24,312 bases of DNA from HyVt-560 sp964577195 (GTDB lineage: Bacteria; Pseudomonadota; Gammaproteobacteria; UWMA-0217), in contig CAZNYF010000018.1 in the NCBI GenBank assembly GCA_964577195.1, positions 1-24,312 of the forward strand, written 5' to 3'. A model generated the notes under the pieces. That model was not told the origin of the DNA. It saw nothing but the letters and a program-made list of their open reading frames with translations, and searched no databases. Both the position numbers and the translations under genes were made by a program. Position 1 is the first letter of the stretch, and every line of letters starts with the position of its first letter. This document shows positions 6,590 to 16,199 of the stretch, piece after piece.

Positions 6590-6855
6590 GCGTACGTCTG
6601 ATCAGTGTTTTGTTGCTCGGCTTAGCCGTGATGCTGACAGCCTTCGGGGTTGTTGTCAGTAAGCATGAGACGCGCCAGCAGTACAAAGAGCTCGTGTCGT
6701 TAGAAAATGCGCGCGATGACATGCAAATTGAATGGGGTAAATTACAGTTGGAGCAGAGCTCCTGGGCAACCCATGGTCGAGTCGAAACACAAGCACGCGA
6801 ACGTCTGAAAATGAGCATCCCGGATATTGGGGATGCAGTGATGATAACGCCATGA
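6586..6855 (+). CDS. ftsL: Cell division protein FtsL
   Basis: FtsL is a small bitopic membrane protein that joins FtsB and FtsQ in the divisome and activates FtsW-FtsI. The protein has 89 residues: only about four before the membrane segment (LISVLLLGLAVMLTAFGVVV, 5-24), then a periplasmic coiled-coil region (about 27-60; QLEQSSW follows) and a C-terminal part ending DAVMITP. E. coli FtsL is about 121 residues with a much longer cytoplasmic tail, so this is a short-tailed form. Identity rests on position between rsmH and ftsI plus topology, since the family is poorly conserved. It overlaps both neighbours by 4 nt (ATGA), implying translational coupling. Confidence 0.9.
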   Translation: MSVRLISVLLLGLAVMLTAFGVVVSKHETRQQYKELVSLENARDDMQIEWGKLQLEQSSWATHGRVETQARERLKMSIPDIGDAVMITP

Positions 6856-8588
6856 GGAGATCGAGGCATAGCAGGGTAAAACCGGTCGAAGTCTATTCAT
6901 CGCGACGTGTGGTTGCGCTTGGATTGTTTCTGGTTGGCATGATGTTGCTTGCTGCGCGCGCGGTAGAGCTGCAAATTTTTAAGCATGATTTACTGCAAGG
7001 TGAGGGCAACGCCCGGCAGACACGAGTGGTTGAAATTCCCGCACATAGAGGCGTGATTTCTGATCGTAATGGAGAGGCGTTAGCCGTATCAACCCCGGTC
7101 GATTCTATCTGGATAAATCCTAAACGGTTGGATGCGCATTCTGCCAAGGTCAAGTTGATGACCAAAATGATGGGGTTGAAAAAAGGCACTGTCACCGATC
7201 TGGTGCAATCGTACCCAAGCAAAAGTTTTGCCTATCTGAAACGGCATCTTCCTCCTGAGGAAGCGAAAAGAATTATGGCGTTGAAGATCAAAGGGGTTGG
7301 AGTGGAGCGCGAGTATCGACGTTATTACCCAATGGGTGAGGCGTTTGGTCATGTGTTGGGATTTACCAATATTGATGATATCGGTCAGGAAGGCATTGAG
7401 CTTGCTTACGAGGACTGGCTTAAAGGAGTGCCCGGTGCGAAGCGGGTTATGCGTGAAGGCGGGGGTAGTGTCATAGATGTGATTGAGCGCATCCGTTCTG
7501 AGCGCCCTGGTCACGAGCTGCGTTTGAGTATTGATGCCCGGATTCAGTATCTGGCCTATCGTGAGTTAAAAGCAGCAGTCGCTGCCAACAATGCAGAATC
7601 CGGTTCAGTGGTGGTGCTAAATCCCAATACGGGTGAAGTCTTGGCAATGGTAAATCAGCCATTTTTTAATCCTAATGATCGGCGCAGAATGAAAGGCAGT
7701 GAATACCGCAACCGGGCGTTAAAGGATCTATTCGAGCCTGGCTCAACTTCCAAGCCTTTCACGATTGCAGCGGCGCTCGAAAGCGGCGAATTTACATCCT
7801 CCAGTATTATTGATACTTCCCCTGGGCATTATCGCGTCAGCGGTTATCCGATCAAGGATATTCGCAATCACGGCAAGATTGATCTTGGTGAAATCATTGC
7901 GCACTCCAGTAATGTGGGTGTGAGTAAAGTGGCAATGAAGGTGCCGAAAGAATCGCTGTGGAACACTTACAGGCAAGTGGGTTTCGGTCAGACAACTGGC
8001 AGTGGTTTTCCCGGGGAAACCAGCGGCGTGTTTCGCGATTATACGCAATGGTATCCGCTGGATCAGGCAACACTGTCGTTCGGGTATGGGTATTCCGTGA
8101 CGCCGTTACAGCTTGCGCGCGCTTATTCTGTTATTGCTGCTGATGGTGTTTCCCATCAGATTTCGTTCCTTGCTGATCCTGATAATTCCGAGCCTAAGCA
8201 AGCGATGAGCGCGCAAACGGCGAAGACTGTCAGGAATATGATGAAAAAGGTTGTTCAACCCCAAGGCACGGGATACCGGGCAGCGGTCGAAGGTTACCAG
8301 GTTGCAGGAAAAACAGGCACGGTTAAAAAAGCTGTAGGTGGCGGATATTCCGATAATCGCTACGTTTCAATTTTTGCTGGCATGGCGCCCGCATCGTCTC
8401 CGGGGTTGGTTACTGTGGTTGTGATTAACGAACCTAGTGCGGGTAAATATTACGGTGGTGAAGTGGCCGCACCAGTCTTTTCCAGAATCATGGCGGGTGC
8501 GCTAAGGCAGCTTAATATTCCCCCCGATGACCTACAGTCACGCGATAAAAAATTGGTTGCCTCTGCCAATGATGGCGGTGCTGTATGA
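6852..8588 (+). CDS. ftsI: Peptidoglycan D,D-transpeptidase FtsI (PBP3)
   Basis: FtsI is the septum-specific class B penicillin-binding protein that crosslinks the glycan strands made by FtsW. It has 578 residues. After a basic cytoplasmic tail, one transmembrane helix spans ~20-38. The pedestal domain begins with EIPAHRGVISDRNGEALA (61-78). The transpeptidase domain carries all three active-site motifs: Ser298-Thr-Ser-Lys301 (nucleophile Ser298), Ser352-Ser-Asn354, and Lys487-Thr-Gly489. The protein is somewhat shorter at the C-terminus than processed enterobacterial FtsI. It overlaps ftsL and murE by 4 nt each. It is expected to act with FtsW, FtsL and FtsQ from the same operon and to be the target of PBP3-selective beta-lactams. 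Confidence 0.97.
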   Translation: MRRSRHSRVKPVEVYSSRRVVALGLFLVGMMLLAARAVELQIFKHDLLQGEGNARQTRVVEIPAHRGVISDRNGEALAVSTPVDSIWINPKRLDAHSAKVKLMTKMMGLKKGTVTDLVQSYPSKSFAYLKRHLPPEEAKRIMALKIKGVGVEREYRRYYPMGEAFGHVLGFTNIDDIGQEGIELAYEDWLKGVPGAKRVMREGGGSVIDVIERIRSERPGHELRLSIDARIQYLAYRELKAAVAANNAESGSVVVLNPNTGEVLAMVNQPFFNPNDRRRMKGSEYRNRALKDLFEPGSTSKPFTIAAALESGEFTSSSIIDTSPGHYRVSGYPIKDIRNHGKIDLGEIIAHSSNVGVSKVAMKVPKESLWNTYRQVGFGQTTGSGFPGETSGVFRDYTQWYPLDQATLSFGYGYSVTPLQLARAYSVIAADGVSHQISFLADPDNSEPKQAMSAQTAKTVRNMMKKVVQPQGTGYRAAVEGYQVAGKTGTVKKAVGGGYSDNRYVSIFAGMAPASSPGLVTVVVINEPSAGKYYGGEVAAPVFSRIMAGALRQLNIPPDDLQSRDKKLVASANDGGAV

Positions 8589-10108
8589 GCTCTCCTCAAG
8601 TCAATCCCCATCGATTTAAGCTGGATGCACTAATGGCTGGTTTTGCAGAGCCATTTGCGAAAGGCTCCGAGGTAACAGATATTCATATCCAGGACATCAC
8701 ACTGGATAGTCGTCAAGTAAAGCCTGGCAGCCTTTTTTTTGCGGCTAAAGGCATTCAACAGCATGGTTTGGATTACGCGCAAGACGCAATCGACAATGGT
8801 GCGGTGGCGATTGCCTGGGAGCCAGATGGTCGTGAGCCGAGCACCTATTCTGTGCCGTTACTCGCGGTTGGTAATCTCTCTAAAAATGCAGGTTTGATTG
8901 CTAACCGTTTCTTTGGAACGCCTTCGGATTCCTTGCGTGTGATTGGCATTACCGGCACCAATGGAAAAACCTCTGTGGCACATTTTATTGCTCAGGCTGT
9001 GGACCATCCCGATGGACGTTGCGGTTTGATCGGAACTCTGGGTAATGGTTTTCCTGCCGATTTGCAGTTTAGCGGTTATACCACGCCCGATGCTGTCGAA
9101 GTGCATCGTTTGATGGGCGATTTTCTGGAGCGCCGGGCGAGTTCTGTGGTGATGGAAGTGTCCTCGCACGCGCTTGATCAGGGGCGTGTTGCTGCGGTCA
9201 ATTTCGAGACCGCTGTGTTCACCAATTTGACGCAAGATCACCTTGATTACCATGGTGATATGGCCGCCTATTCAGCAGCCAAAGAGCGGTTGTTTCGTTG
9301 GCCCGGTTTGCGGCATTCGGTGATCAATGCAGATGACTCCCTGGGCGTGAAGCTGATTGATGAGATCGGAAGCCGTGTGGAAACCATTGCATATTCTGTC
9401 AATGGTCCGGTGGCTGGTGTCGAGAACTTGTTGGCGACGAATATCATCGCCGATAACAATGGTCTGAAATTTGATGTTTCTGGTTTTGGTCAAAACGTTG
9501 CGGTTTCCTCCAGGCTTACCGGCGCATTTAACGTGCAGAACTTGTTGGCTGCCATCGGAGTGCTGCTGATTAATGGTGGGTCACTTGCTGAAGCGGCGCG
9601 GGCCATTGAGGTATTGGGCGCGGTTCCAGGACGGATGCAGCGAATTGATACAGAAGCAGACGAGCCGCTTATTATTGTTGATTTTGCGCACACGCCGGAT
9701 GCCCTGGAAAAGGTGCTGACATCTCTGCGTATGCATACCAAAGGGAAGCTCATTTGTGTATTTGGTTGTGGTGGTGATCGGGACTGGCGCAAGCGGCCAT
9801 TCATGGGTGAAATTGTCGAGCGATATGCAGATATGCACATCATCACCAATGACAATCCTCGCAGCGAAGATCCTCAAGAGATTGTTCAGCAGATTCGAGC
9901 AGGTTTAAAAAAACCTCGTCGGATGCCTGTGATCCTAGATCGTGAAGAAGCGATTCGTGCCGCTCTGGATGTAGCAACGAAAGGTGATTGCGTGCTGATA
10001 GCGGGCAAGGGGCATGAGGATTATCAATTGATTGGTGATCAGCGTTTATCCTTTAGTGATCAAAAAGTAGTGGAGCAGCTACTCAGGGAGCAGCGAGGTC
10101 AGGCATGA
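8585..10108 (+). CDS. murE: UDP-MurNAc-L-Ala-D-Glu:meso-diaminopimelate ligase MurE
   Basis: MurE adds the third peptide residue in the cytoplasmic pathway to peptidoglycan, using ATP. It has 507 residues in the Mur-ligase three-domain layout: N-terminal UDP-binding domain, central ATPase and C-terminal amino-acid domain. The P-loop is GTNGKTS (124-130), followed by EVSSHALDQGRV (191-202); Lys233 (AAKERLF) is the expected carbamylated lysine. The motif DNPR (423-426) selects meso-diaminopimelate, as opposed to the lysine-adding enzymes of many Gram-positive bacteria, so the wall is of DAP type. GKGHEDYQ near 474-481 is also typical. It overlaps ftsI and murF by 4 nt each. Confidence 0.97.
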   Translation: MSSPQVNPHRFKLDALMAGFAEPFAKGSEVTDIHIQDITLDSRQVKPGSLFFAAKGIQQHGLDYAQDAIDNGAVAIAWEPDGREPSTYSVPLLAVGNLSKNAGLIANRFFGTPSDSLRVIGITGTNGKTSVAHFIAQAVDHPDGRCGLIGTLGNGFPADLQFSGYTTPDAVEVHRLMGDFLERRASSVVMEVSSHALDQGRVAAVNFETAVFTNLTQDHLDYHGDMAAYSAAKERLFRWPGLRHSVINADDSLGVKLIDEIGSRVETIAYSVNGPVAGVENLLATNIIADNNGLKFDVSGFGQNVAVSSRLTGAFNVQNLLAAIGVLLINGGSLAEAARAIEVLGAVPGRMQRIDTEADEPLIIVDFAHTPDALEKVLTSLRMHTKGKLICVFGCGGDRDWRKRPFMGEIVERYADMHIITNDNPRSEDPQEIVQQIRAGLKKPRRMPVILDREEAIRAALDVATKGDCVLIAGKGHEDYQLIGDQRLSFSDQKVVEQLLREQRGQA

Positions 10109-11454
10109 GTTGGCTGACTTTAAAGCGCGCTGCAAAAATGCTGGATAGCCAGCTTATTGGAGATGATGCTAGCTTTGAGCGTGTCTCGATTGACACGCGA
10201 AATGATAGTGAGAATTCGCTGTTCTTCTCGCTCAAAGGCTCAAATTTTGATGCTCACGAAATTCTCGATGATGAGCCAAATTTGCCCTTCTCCGGGATTG
10301 TTGTTTCGCGCGAGGTTAAGCACAGTGCGCCGACAATTCTAGTGGATGACACCCGTATGGCGCTAGGTCAGTTCGCCGCCGCATGGCGCTCGGAGTACAC
10401 AGGTAAAATGATAGGCTTAACTGGCAGCAACGGTAAGACCACAGTTAAGCAAATGCTGGCCGAGATTTTTGCTCGGGTTGGTGAAACGCTCTCAACCGAA
10501 GGAAATCTGAATAATGATATTGGTGTGCCACTGACGCTACTTAATTTGCGTCAAGAGCATCTCTTCGCAGTCGTTGAAATGGGTGCAAACCATGCCGGTG
10601 AAATAGCCTATTTAACTCAATTAGTGCGCCCGAAAATAGCACTGATTACCAACGCTGGCCCGGCACATCTGGAAGGTTTCGGTAGCGTTGCTGGTGTTGC
10701 AAAAGCCAAGGCTGAGATTTTTGAGGGGTTAGCTGCGGACGGTATCGCAGTCATTAATGTGGATGATAAATACTCAGAAGACTGGTTAAAGCAGAATCTG
10801 GCGCGTACTTGTATCACTTTCGGAGAGGCTAAAAGCGCAGACGTTCAGGTTGTCAGTCAACAGCCTTTGCGTTTACTGATTGATCAAAAAACCTATGAAG
10901 TGCCGCTAAAATTAATCGGTCACCACAATGCGCTAAATGCCGCTGCCGCTGCCGCAGTCGCGGTCGCCGCGCAGATTTCAGTTGCCGATATTGTGGCTGG
11001 GCTTTCTAAAGTCACAGCGGTTAAGGGTCGCCTGGAAATAAAGCGTGGCCCCGCTGGATCAACTTTGATTGATGATACCTACAACGCAAATCCTGGTAGC
11101 GTGAATGCGGCCATTGCGGCGCTGTCCAAGATGTCTGGCAGTCGCTACCTTGTGCTGGGGGATTTGGCCGAACTCGGCAAGGCTGCCAATGATGCGTACG
11201 CTCAAATTGGCCAGGCTGCTAAAGACTCAGGTATTGACGGGTTCTATTCACTTGGAGCGCAAGCGCGGGTCAGTAGTGATGCATTTGGCGATGCGGGCTA
11301 CTACTTTGATGATTTGAATGCCCTGGTGGCTACGCTTGCACCGCGTCTTGATGCGCAATCAACAGTACTGGTTAAAGGTTCGCGTTCGGCGGGTATGGAG
11401 CGGGTTGTTGCAGCGCTTGAGTTAAGCCCTGGTGTCGCGGAGATGAGCGCATGA
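10105..11454 (+). CDS. murF: UDP-MurNAc-tripeptide:D-Ala-D-Ala ligase MurF
   Basis: MurF attaches the D-Ala-D-Ala dipeptide (made by Ddl, encoded at 17617) to complete the UDP-MurNAc-pentapeptide. The protein has 449 residues, close to the E. coli 452. The ATP-binding P-loop is GLTGSNGKTTVKQM (104-117). EMGANHAGEIAYL follows the usual MurF pattern, and DDTYNANPGSV in the C-terminal half is a family-typical block that separates MurF from MurC, MurD and MurE. The C-terminal KGSRSAGMERVV is also characteristic. It overlaps murE and mraY by 4 nt each (ATGA), so its synthesis is likely coupled to its pathway neighbours. Confidence 0.97.
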   Translation: MSWLTLKRAAKMLDSQLIGDDASFERVSIDTRNDSENSLFFSLKGSNFDAHEILDDEPNLPFSGIVVSREVKHSAPTILVDDTRMALGQFAAAWRSEYTGKMIGLTGSNGKTTVKQMLAEIFARVGETLSTEGNLNNDIGVPLTLLNLRQEHLFAVVEMGANHAGEIAYLTQLVRPKIALITNAGPAHLEGFGSVAGVAKAKAEIFEGLAADGIAVINVDDKYSEDWLKQNLARTCITFGEAKSADVQVVSQQPLRLLIDQKTYEVPLKLIGHHNALNAAAAAAVAVAAQISVADIVAGLSKVTAVKGRLEIKRGPAGSTLIDDTYNANPGSVNAAIAALSKMSGSRYLVLGDLAELGKAANDAYAQIGQAAKDSGIDGFYSLGAQARVSSDAFGDAGYYFDDLNALVATLAPRLDAQSTVLVKGSRSAGMERVVAALELSPGVAEMSA

Positions 11455-12533
11455 TCTACGAAATGCTCGATTTCCTGAGTGGATTGCATAGCGGATTCCG
11501 TGCGTTTGAATTTATTACTATGCGCGTCATTATGGCGGTATTGACTGCGCTGATCATTTCCTTTGTCTTTGGTCCCTGGGTGATCCGTCGATTGACGCGT
11601 CTTAAAATGGGCCAGCCCATCCGTGAAGATGGGCCACAAACGCACCTTGTTAAAGCGGGTACGCCGACGATGGGTGGCAGTTTGATTTTACTATCCATCG
11701 CAATTGCTACATTACTCTGGAGCGATCTGCACAATAGATTTGTCTGGATGGTGTTGTTCACCATGACTGGCTTCGCCTTGGTGGGTGGTTTGGATGATTA
11801 TCAGAAGCTTAAATATCGGAACTCCAAGGGGCTCTCGGCCAGGTTTCGATTATTCATGCAGGTAATAATTTCGGTTGCGGTCGGTGGGGCGATTTACTTG
11901 CTGGCTGAAACGCCTGGAGAAACACAACTATTCGCACCAATTTTTCGAGATGTGATTTTTCAGCTTGGCTGGTTGTTCATCCCTTGGACGGCTTTTGTGA
12001 TTGTCGGGTCGGCAAATGCTGTGAACTTAACCGATGGTCTGGATGGTTTGGCAATCCTGCCGACAGTGCTCATTGCTGCGGCTTTTGGAGCGATTGTGTA
12101 TTTTACCGGCAACATCAAGTTTGCCAATTATCTTTCTATTCCCTACATCGCAGGTACGGGTGAGCTGGCAATTTTTTGTGGTGCCATCATCGGTGCCGGT
12201 CTGGGTTTTCTCTGGTTTAACACCTATCCCGCGCAGGTTTTTATGGGTGATATCGGTGCTCTGGCATTGGGTGCATCACTCGGGATTATTGCCATAATTA
12301 CCCGTCAGGAATTTGTTTTCATGATTATGGGTGGCGTCTTTGTGATGGAGACGGTTTCGGTTATTTTGCAGGTAGCATCCTTCAAACTCACTGGCCGAAG
12401 AATATTCAAAATGGCTCCGATACATCACCATTTTGAACTCAAAGGCTGGCCTGAGCCAAGAGTGATTGTGCGGTTCTGGATCATCACCGTGATCCTGGTG
12501 CTGGTCGGTCTGGCTACTTTGAAGGTGAGGTAA
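11451..12533 (+). CDS. mraY: Phospho-MurNAc-pentapeptide transferase MraY
   Basis: MraY moves phospho-MurNAc-pentapeptide onto undecaprenyl phosphate, forming lipid I at the inner membrane. It has 360 residues, the same as E. coli, and is strongly hydrophobic with about ten membrane segments. Catalytic and signature residues are present: Asp115-Asp116 (GGLDDYQKL), the NAVNLTDGLDGLA block (189-201) with Asp195 and Asp198, FMGDIGALALG, and the cytoplasmic histidine loop PIHHHFELKGWPE. The early QPIREDGPQTHLVKAGTPTM block is also standard. It overlaps murF by 4 nt and its TAA shares one base with the murD ATG. Confidence 0.97.
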   Translation: MIYEMLDFLSGLHSGFRAFEFITMRVIMAVLTALIISFVFGPWVIRRLTRLKMGQPIREDGPQTHLVKAGTPTMGGSLILLSIAIATLLWSDLHNRFVWMVLFTMTGFALVGGLDDYQKLKYRNSKGLSARFRLFMQVIISVAVGGAIYLLAETPGETQLFAPIFRDVIFQLGWLFIPWTAFVIVGSANAVNLTDGLDGLAILPTVLIAAAFGAIVYFTGNIKFANYLSIPYIAGTGELAIFCGAIIGAGLGFLWFNTYPAQVFMGDIGALALGASLGIIAIITRQEFVFMIMGGVFVMETVSVILQVASFKLTGRRIFKMAPIHHHFELKGWPEPRVIVRFWIITVILVLVGLATLKVR

Positions 12534-13906
12534 TGCGAGCCGCCGCTATGAACATCAGTTCCCAACAGCCTCTTAACAAACTGGACTTGATTCTGGGAAT
12601 GGGTGCGACCGGGTGTTCCGTTGCTGCCTGGTTATCTGCCCAAAGAGCAGGTTTTGATATGGCGGACAGTCGCCTCAATTTTGTCAATAAGGCTAAGCTG
12701 TGCGAGCTTTATCCAGAAGCACAAATGATCGTTGGGGAACTAGATGGAATTGATCTTGCAAGTTATGCGCGGCTGATAGTCAGCCCTGGTGTACCGCCAA
12801 CACTGCCGATTATCGAACAGGCTAAGCAGCTGCAAATCCCGGTCATCGGTGATATCGAGCTATTTGCGGAAACTGTGTCGACACCCGTTATTGCAGTCAC
12901 GGGCTCTAACGGCAAAAGTACAGTTGTCCATTTATTATCGAAGATGTGTTCCGACTCAGGTATGGCGGCATCACTGGGGGGTAACTTTGGTATCCCGGCA
13001 TTAGATTTGTTAAATGACCCAGCGATAGAGCGGCATATTCTCGAGCTTTCCAGTTTTCAGCTAGAAACCACTTTCTCATTGCGAGCCGATGCAGCCGTGG
13101 TGCTGAATATCTCTGAAGATCACATGGATCGATATGATGACTTGAGCGATTACGTGTACGCAAAAGGTAAAATCTACGAGCAGTGCAAAATCGCAGTTGT
13201 TAATCGTGATGATGACTACTCTGTGGAACTCGCGGCAGGGTGTGATACGCAGGTTAGCTTTGGCCTGGATCAGCCAGTCGAAGGTCATTTCGGAATCATC
13301 AAGTACCAACAGCAGACCTGGCTGGCAAAAGGTCATAGCCGATTAATTGCCTGTAAGGAATTAAAAATATTGGGTCAGCATAATCAGTCCAATGCGCTTG
13401 CTGCGCTGGCGCTTGCTGAGGCGGGTGGCGTACCCATTCAAACTGCCGTCAATACGCTGCGCAGCTACACCGGTCTACCGCATCGCACTCAATGGGTTGC
13501 TGAGCAACAGGGTGTTACTTGGCTAAATGATTCAAAGGCAACCAATGTAGGGGCCGCCATTGCGGCATTGCAAGGGCTTGATCATCCAGTTGTTTTAATT
13601 GCTGGAGGGCAGGGAAAAGGAGCTGATTTTTCTGCATTGAAAGCCGTTGTTGAAACTGATGTTAAAGCCGTTGTATTGATGGGTGAAGATGCAGAAATAC
13701 TGTTTCGAGCGTTGCAAGGCAGTGCAGCGATCAGTTTAGCAATCAATATGCAGGATGCGGTTGCTCAAGCGGCGAAGCTCGCATCACCTGGCGACTATGT
13801 TTTGTTATCTCCGGCTTGTGCCAGTTTTGATCAGTACTCTGGCTATGCAGATCGTGGTGAGACATTTATTCGCTGCGTAGAGACGCTCACAGGGGAGGGT
13901 TCCTAA
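12533..13906 (+). CDS. murD: UDP-MurNAc-L-alanine:D-glutamate ligase MurD
   Basis: MurD adds D-glutamate, the second residue of the stem peptide. It has 457 residues. The N-terminal Rossmann-like part has LGMGATGCSVAAWL (21-34), the ATPase P-loop is AVTGSNGKSTVVHLL (121-135), and LNISEDHMDRYDD and WLNDSKATNVGAA follow, the last being a MurD hallmark. I kept the ATG at 12533 because AAGGTGAGG sits just before it, giving normal spacing; the next in-frame ATG at 12548 has no such site and would remove five residues. The start overlaps the mraY stop by one base (TAATG), and the end overlaps ftsW the same way. Confidence 0.97.
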   Translation: MRAAAMNISSQQPLNKLDLILGMGATGCSVAAWLSAQRAGFDMADSRLNFVNKAKLCELYPEAQMIVGELDGIDLASYARLIVSPGVPPTLPIIEQAKQLQIPVIGDIELFAETVSTPVIAVTGSNGKSTVVHLLSKMCSDSGMAASLGGNFGIPALDLLNDPAIERHILELSSFQLETTFSLRADAAVVLNISEDHMDRYDDLSDYVYAKGKIYEQCKIAVVNRDDDYSVELAAGCDTQVSFGLDQPVEGHFGIIKYQQQTWLAKGHSRLIACKELKILGQHNQSNALAALALAEAGGVPIQTAVNTLRSYTGLPHRTQWVAEQQGVTWLNDSKATNVGAAIAALQGLDHPVVLIAGGQGKGADFSALKAVVETDVKAVVLMGEDAEILFRALQGSAAISLAINMQDAVAQAAKLASPGDYVLLSPACASFDQYSGYADRGETFIRCVETLTGEGS

Positions 13907-15093
13907 TGGTTCAAGCAACCCGTTCAGTCTCTGATGCGTTGGCAGTCCATCTCCAGCAGCGCTTGGATATTGGCTTGTTTGTCGTGGTTGCAACCATGAT
14001 TGGCGTTGGCCTAATTATGGTGGCTTCCTCATCAATCGGTATGGCAGAAAAGATCTATGCCGATCCGTTTCATTTTGTTATACGTCAGCTGATTTATATC
14101 ATGATAGGTGTTTTGGCGGCTTATCTGGTTTACGAAATTCCACTGCGTCTTTGGGAGACCGCTGGCATTGTGCTGCTGGTGATTTCGATTGGTTTACTGG
14201 TGCTGGTGTTGTTGCCTGGCGTGGGTAAAACCGTGAACGGAGCAACCCGCTGGATTAATTTACCTTTCTTTGATGTACAGGCCTCCGAAGCGGTGAAAAT
14301 TTTAATGGTGCTCTATATGGCGGGCTATATCACCCGCCATATGGAGTCATTGCGTGCGACCGTGAGCGCCTTTTTGAAGCCACTCGGGATTGTTGGAATC
14401 ATTACCGCTTTGTTATTGCTAGAGCCAGATTTTGGTGCCGCTGTAGTGATTTTGCTGGTGGTGATGGGAATGTTGTTTTTGAGCGGTGTAAAAATCTATC
14501 AATTCCTGCTGACCTTTGCGCTAGCTGCAGGTGCATTTTCACTGTTAGCGGTGATGTCACCCTACAGAATGCAGCGCTTGACCAGTTTTTTGAACCCCTG
14601 GAGTGATCCTTATGACAGCGGGTTTCAGCTCACTCAGTCCTTGATAGCTATTGGCAGTGGATCGTGGTCCGGTGTGGGTTTGGGAAGTAGTGTGCAAAAG
14701 CTGTTTTATCTGCCAGAGGCGCACAATGATTTTATGTTTGCGATTCTCGCAGAAGAGCTGGGATTGATAGGCGTGATCGCAGTCCTGTTTTTATATGTTT
14801 ATGCGGTGTGGCGAGCGTTTGCGATCGGTATCACTGCTGAAAAGGCAGGGCATGTATTTGGCGCATATGTCGCGTTCGGTGTGGGTTTGTGGATTGGAAT
14901 TCAGGCCTTCGTCAATATGGGTGTGAATATGGGCGTACTACCGACCAAGGGGCTGACCTTGCCGTTTATGAGTGCTGGTGGTAGTTCTTTGATTGCAATG
15001 TGTATTTCGGTTGGGTTACTGCTACGTGTGCATAGGGAAATTCATGATCTGAAAAATTCTAGTTTGCGAATGAAATCGCGAGGTCGAAAATGA
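13906..15093 (+). CDS. ftsW: Septal peptidoglycan glycosyltransferase FtsW (SEDS family)
   Basis: FtsW polymerises lipid II into glycan strands at the septum, in complex with FtsI. It has 395 residues and about ten membrane helices. SEDS signatures are clear: NGATRWINLPFF (111-122), QASEAVKI (125-132), LEPDFGAAVV (172-181), and the large periplasmic loop with YDSGFQLTQSLIAIGSG and EAHNDFMFAILAEELG, in which Asp275 is the expected catalytic residue. PLSEDS-type relatives (RodA) share the fold, but the position between murD and murG marks this as FtsW. The start is a TAATG overlap with murD, preceded by GGGGAGGG at about 6 nt spacing. It overlaps murG by 4 nt. Confidence 0.96.
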   Translation: MVQATRSVSDALAVHLQQRLDIGLFVVVATMIGVGLIMVASSSIGMAEKIYADPFHFVIRQLIYIMIGVLAAYLVYEIPLRLWETAGIVLLVISIGLLVLVLLPGVGKTVNGATRWINLPFFDVQASEAVKILMVLYMAGYITRHMESLRATVSAFLKPLGIVGIITALLLLEPDFGAAVVILLVVMGMLFLSGVKIYQFLLTFALAAGAFSLLAVMSPYRMQRLTSFLNPWSDPYDSGFQLTQSLIAIGSGSWSGVGLGSSVQKLFYLPEAHNDFMFAILAEELGLIGVIAVLFLYVYAVWRAFAIGITAEKAGHVFGAYVAFGVGLWIGIQAFVNMGVNMGVLPTKGLTLPFMSAGGSSLIAMCISVGLLLRVHREIHDLKNSSLRMKSRGRK

Positions 15094-16199
15094 CGGCTCC
15101 AGTGATGATCATGGCGGGCGGCACCGGCGGCCATATTTTTCCAGCATTGGCGGTGGCAGAATCTTTGCTACGTCGAGATGTGCCCGTCATTTGGCTTGGT
15201 TCTCGTGGTGGTATGGAAACGCGGCTGGTTCCAGCCAAAGGTATTCCCTTGGTTGAGCTGACCATTAGCGGACTACGTGGTAACGGAATTAAGCGATTAG
15301 CAGTTGCGCCTTTTAGGTTGGTGTTGGCGTTGGCTCAGGCTATTAAGGCACAGCTCAAACATAAGCCACAGGCAGTGCTTGGCCTGGGTGGATTCGCTTC
15401 GGGCCCAGGTGGACTGGCAGCATGGATTCTTCGCACGCCTTTGTATGTGCATGAGCAAAATTCAATTCCTGGCTTAACCAATAAATTGCTGGCGCGCTTG
15501 AGTCGTTGCGTGATGCAGGCATTTCCGCAGAGTTTTGACGCTGCGCGGTTTACACCGATCACGGTTGGTAATCCCGTACGCAAGGAGTTCTTGAGCCTGG
15601 CTGACCCTGCCGAGCGTCTTTCTGGTCATAAGGGTTCGATTCGAATTCTGATTGTTGGCGGCAGTCTGGGTGCGCTAAAGCTGAATCAAGTGGTACCAGA
15701 AACACTGGCTGGTTTGGATAGCGAGTTAGAGATCTGGCATCAGACAGGCAAGCAGCATTTGCAGACTACCGAAGATATTTATCAGCAGCTAAATTTAAAT
15801 AAGAAAGCCAGGATTGCAGCGTTTATCGATGATATGAGCGAGGCTTACGGCTGGGCGGATTTGGTGATCGGTCGAGCCGGTGCCTTGACTGTTTCCGAGT
15901 TGGCTCAGGTGGGTGTCGCCTCTATTTTGATTCCTTACCCTCACGCCGTTGATGATCATCAAACCGCTAACGCTGACAATCTGGTGAGTAGAAATGCGGC
16001 GCGAATGATGGCTGACTCAGAGTTGAGTGTTGATGCGCTGTCGAAAATATTGTCGCCGCTACTAGCTGACCGTCAGAAGTTGATTCAGATGGGTATTGCA
16101 GCAACTTCACTGCGCCGCCCCGATGCGGCGGATGTCGTAGCGCAAATTTGTCTTGGTGAATTGGATCCTGCTCAGCTAAGACAGGAGGCTGGTTCATGA
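15090..16199 (+). CDS. murG: UDP-GlcNAc:lipid I GlcNAc transferase MurG
   Basis: MurG adds GlcNAc to lipid I to give lipid II on the cytoplasmic face of the membrane. It has 369 residues in a GT-B double-Rossmann fold. The glycine-rich loops are GGTGGHIFPALAVAE (10-24) and GLGGFASGPG (98-107); HEQNSIPGLTNKLL (121-134) is the family signature; the C-terminal nucleotide domain has GGSLGALKLNQ (190-200) and GRAGALTVSEL. YPHAVDDHQTANA near the C-terminus contacts UDP-GlcNAc in homologues. It overlaps ftsW and murC by 4 nt each. Confidence 0.97.
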   Translation: MTAPVMIMAGGTGGHIFPALAVAESLLRRDVPVIWLGSRGGMETRLVPAKGIPLVELTISGLRGNGIKRLAVAPFRLVLALAQAIKAQLKHKPQAVLGLGGFASGPGGLAAWILRTPLYVHEQNSIPGLTNKLLARLSRCVMQAFPQSFDAARFTPITVGNPVRKEFLSLADPAERLSGHKGSIRILIVGGSLGALKLNQVVPETLAGLDSELEIWHQTGKQHLQTTEDIYQQLNLNKKARIAAFIDDMSEAYGWADLVIGRAGALTVSELAQVGVASILIPYPHAVDDHQTANADNLVSRNAARMMADSELSVDALSKILSPLLADRQKLIQMGIAATSLRRPDAADVVAQICLGELDPAQLRQEAGS

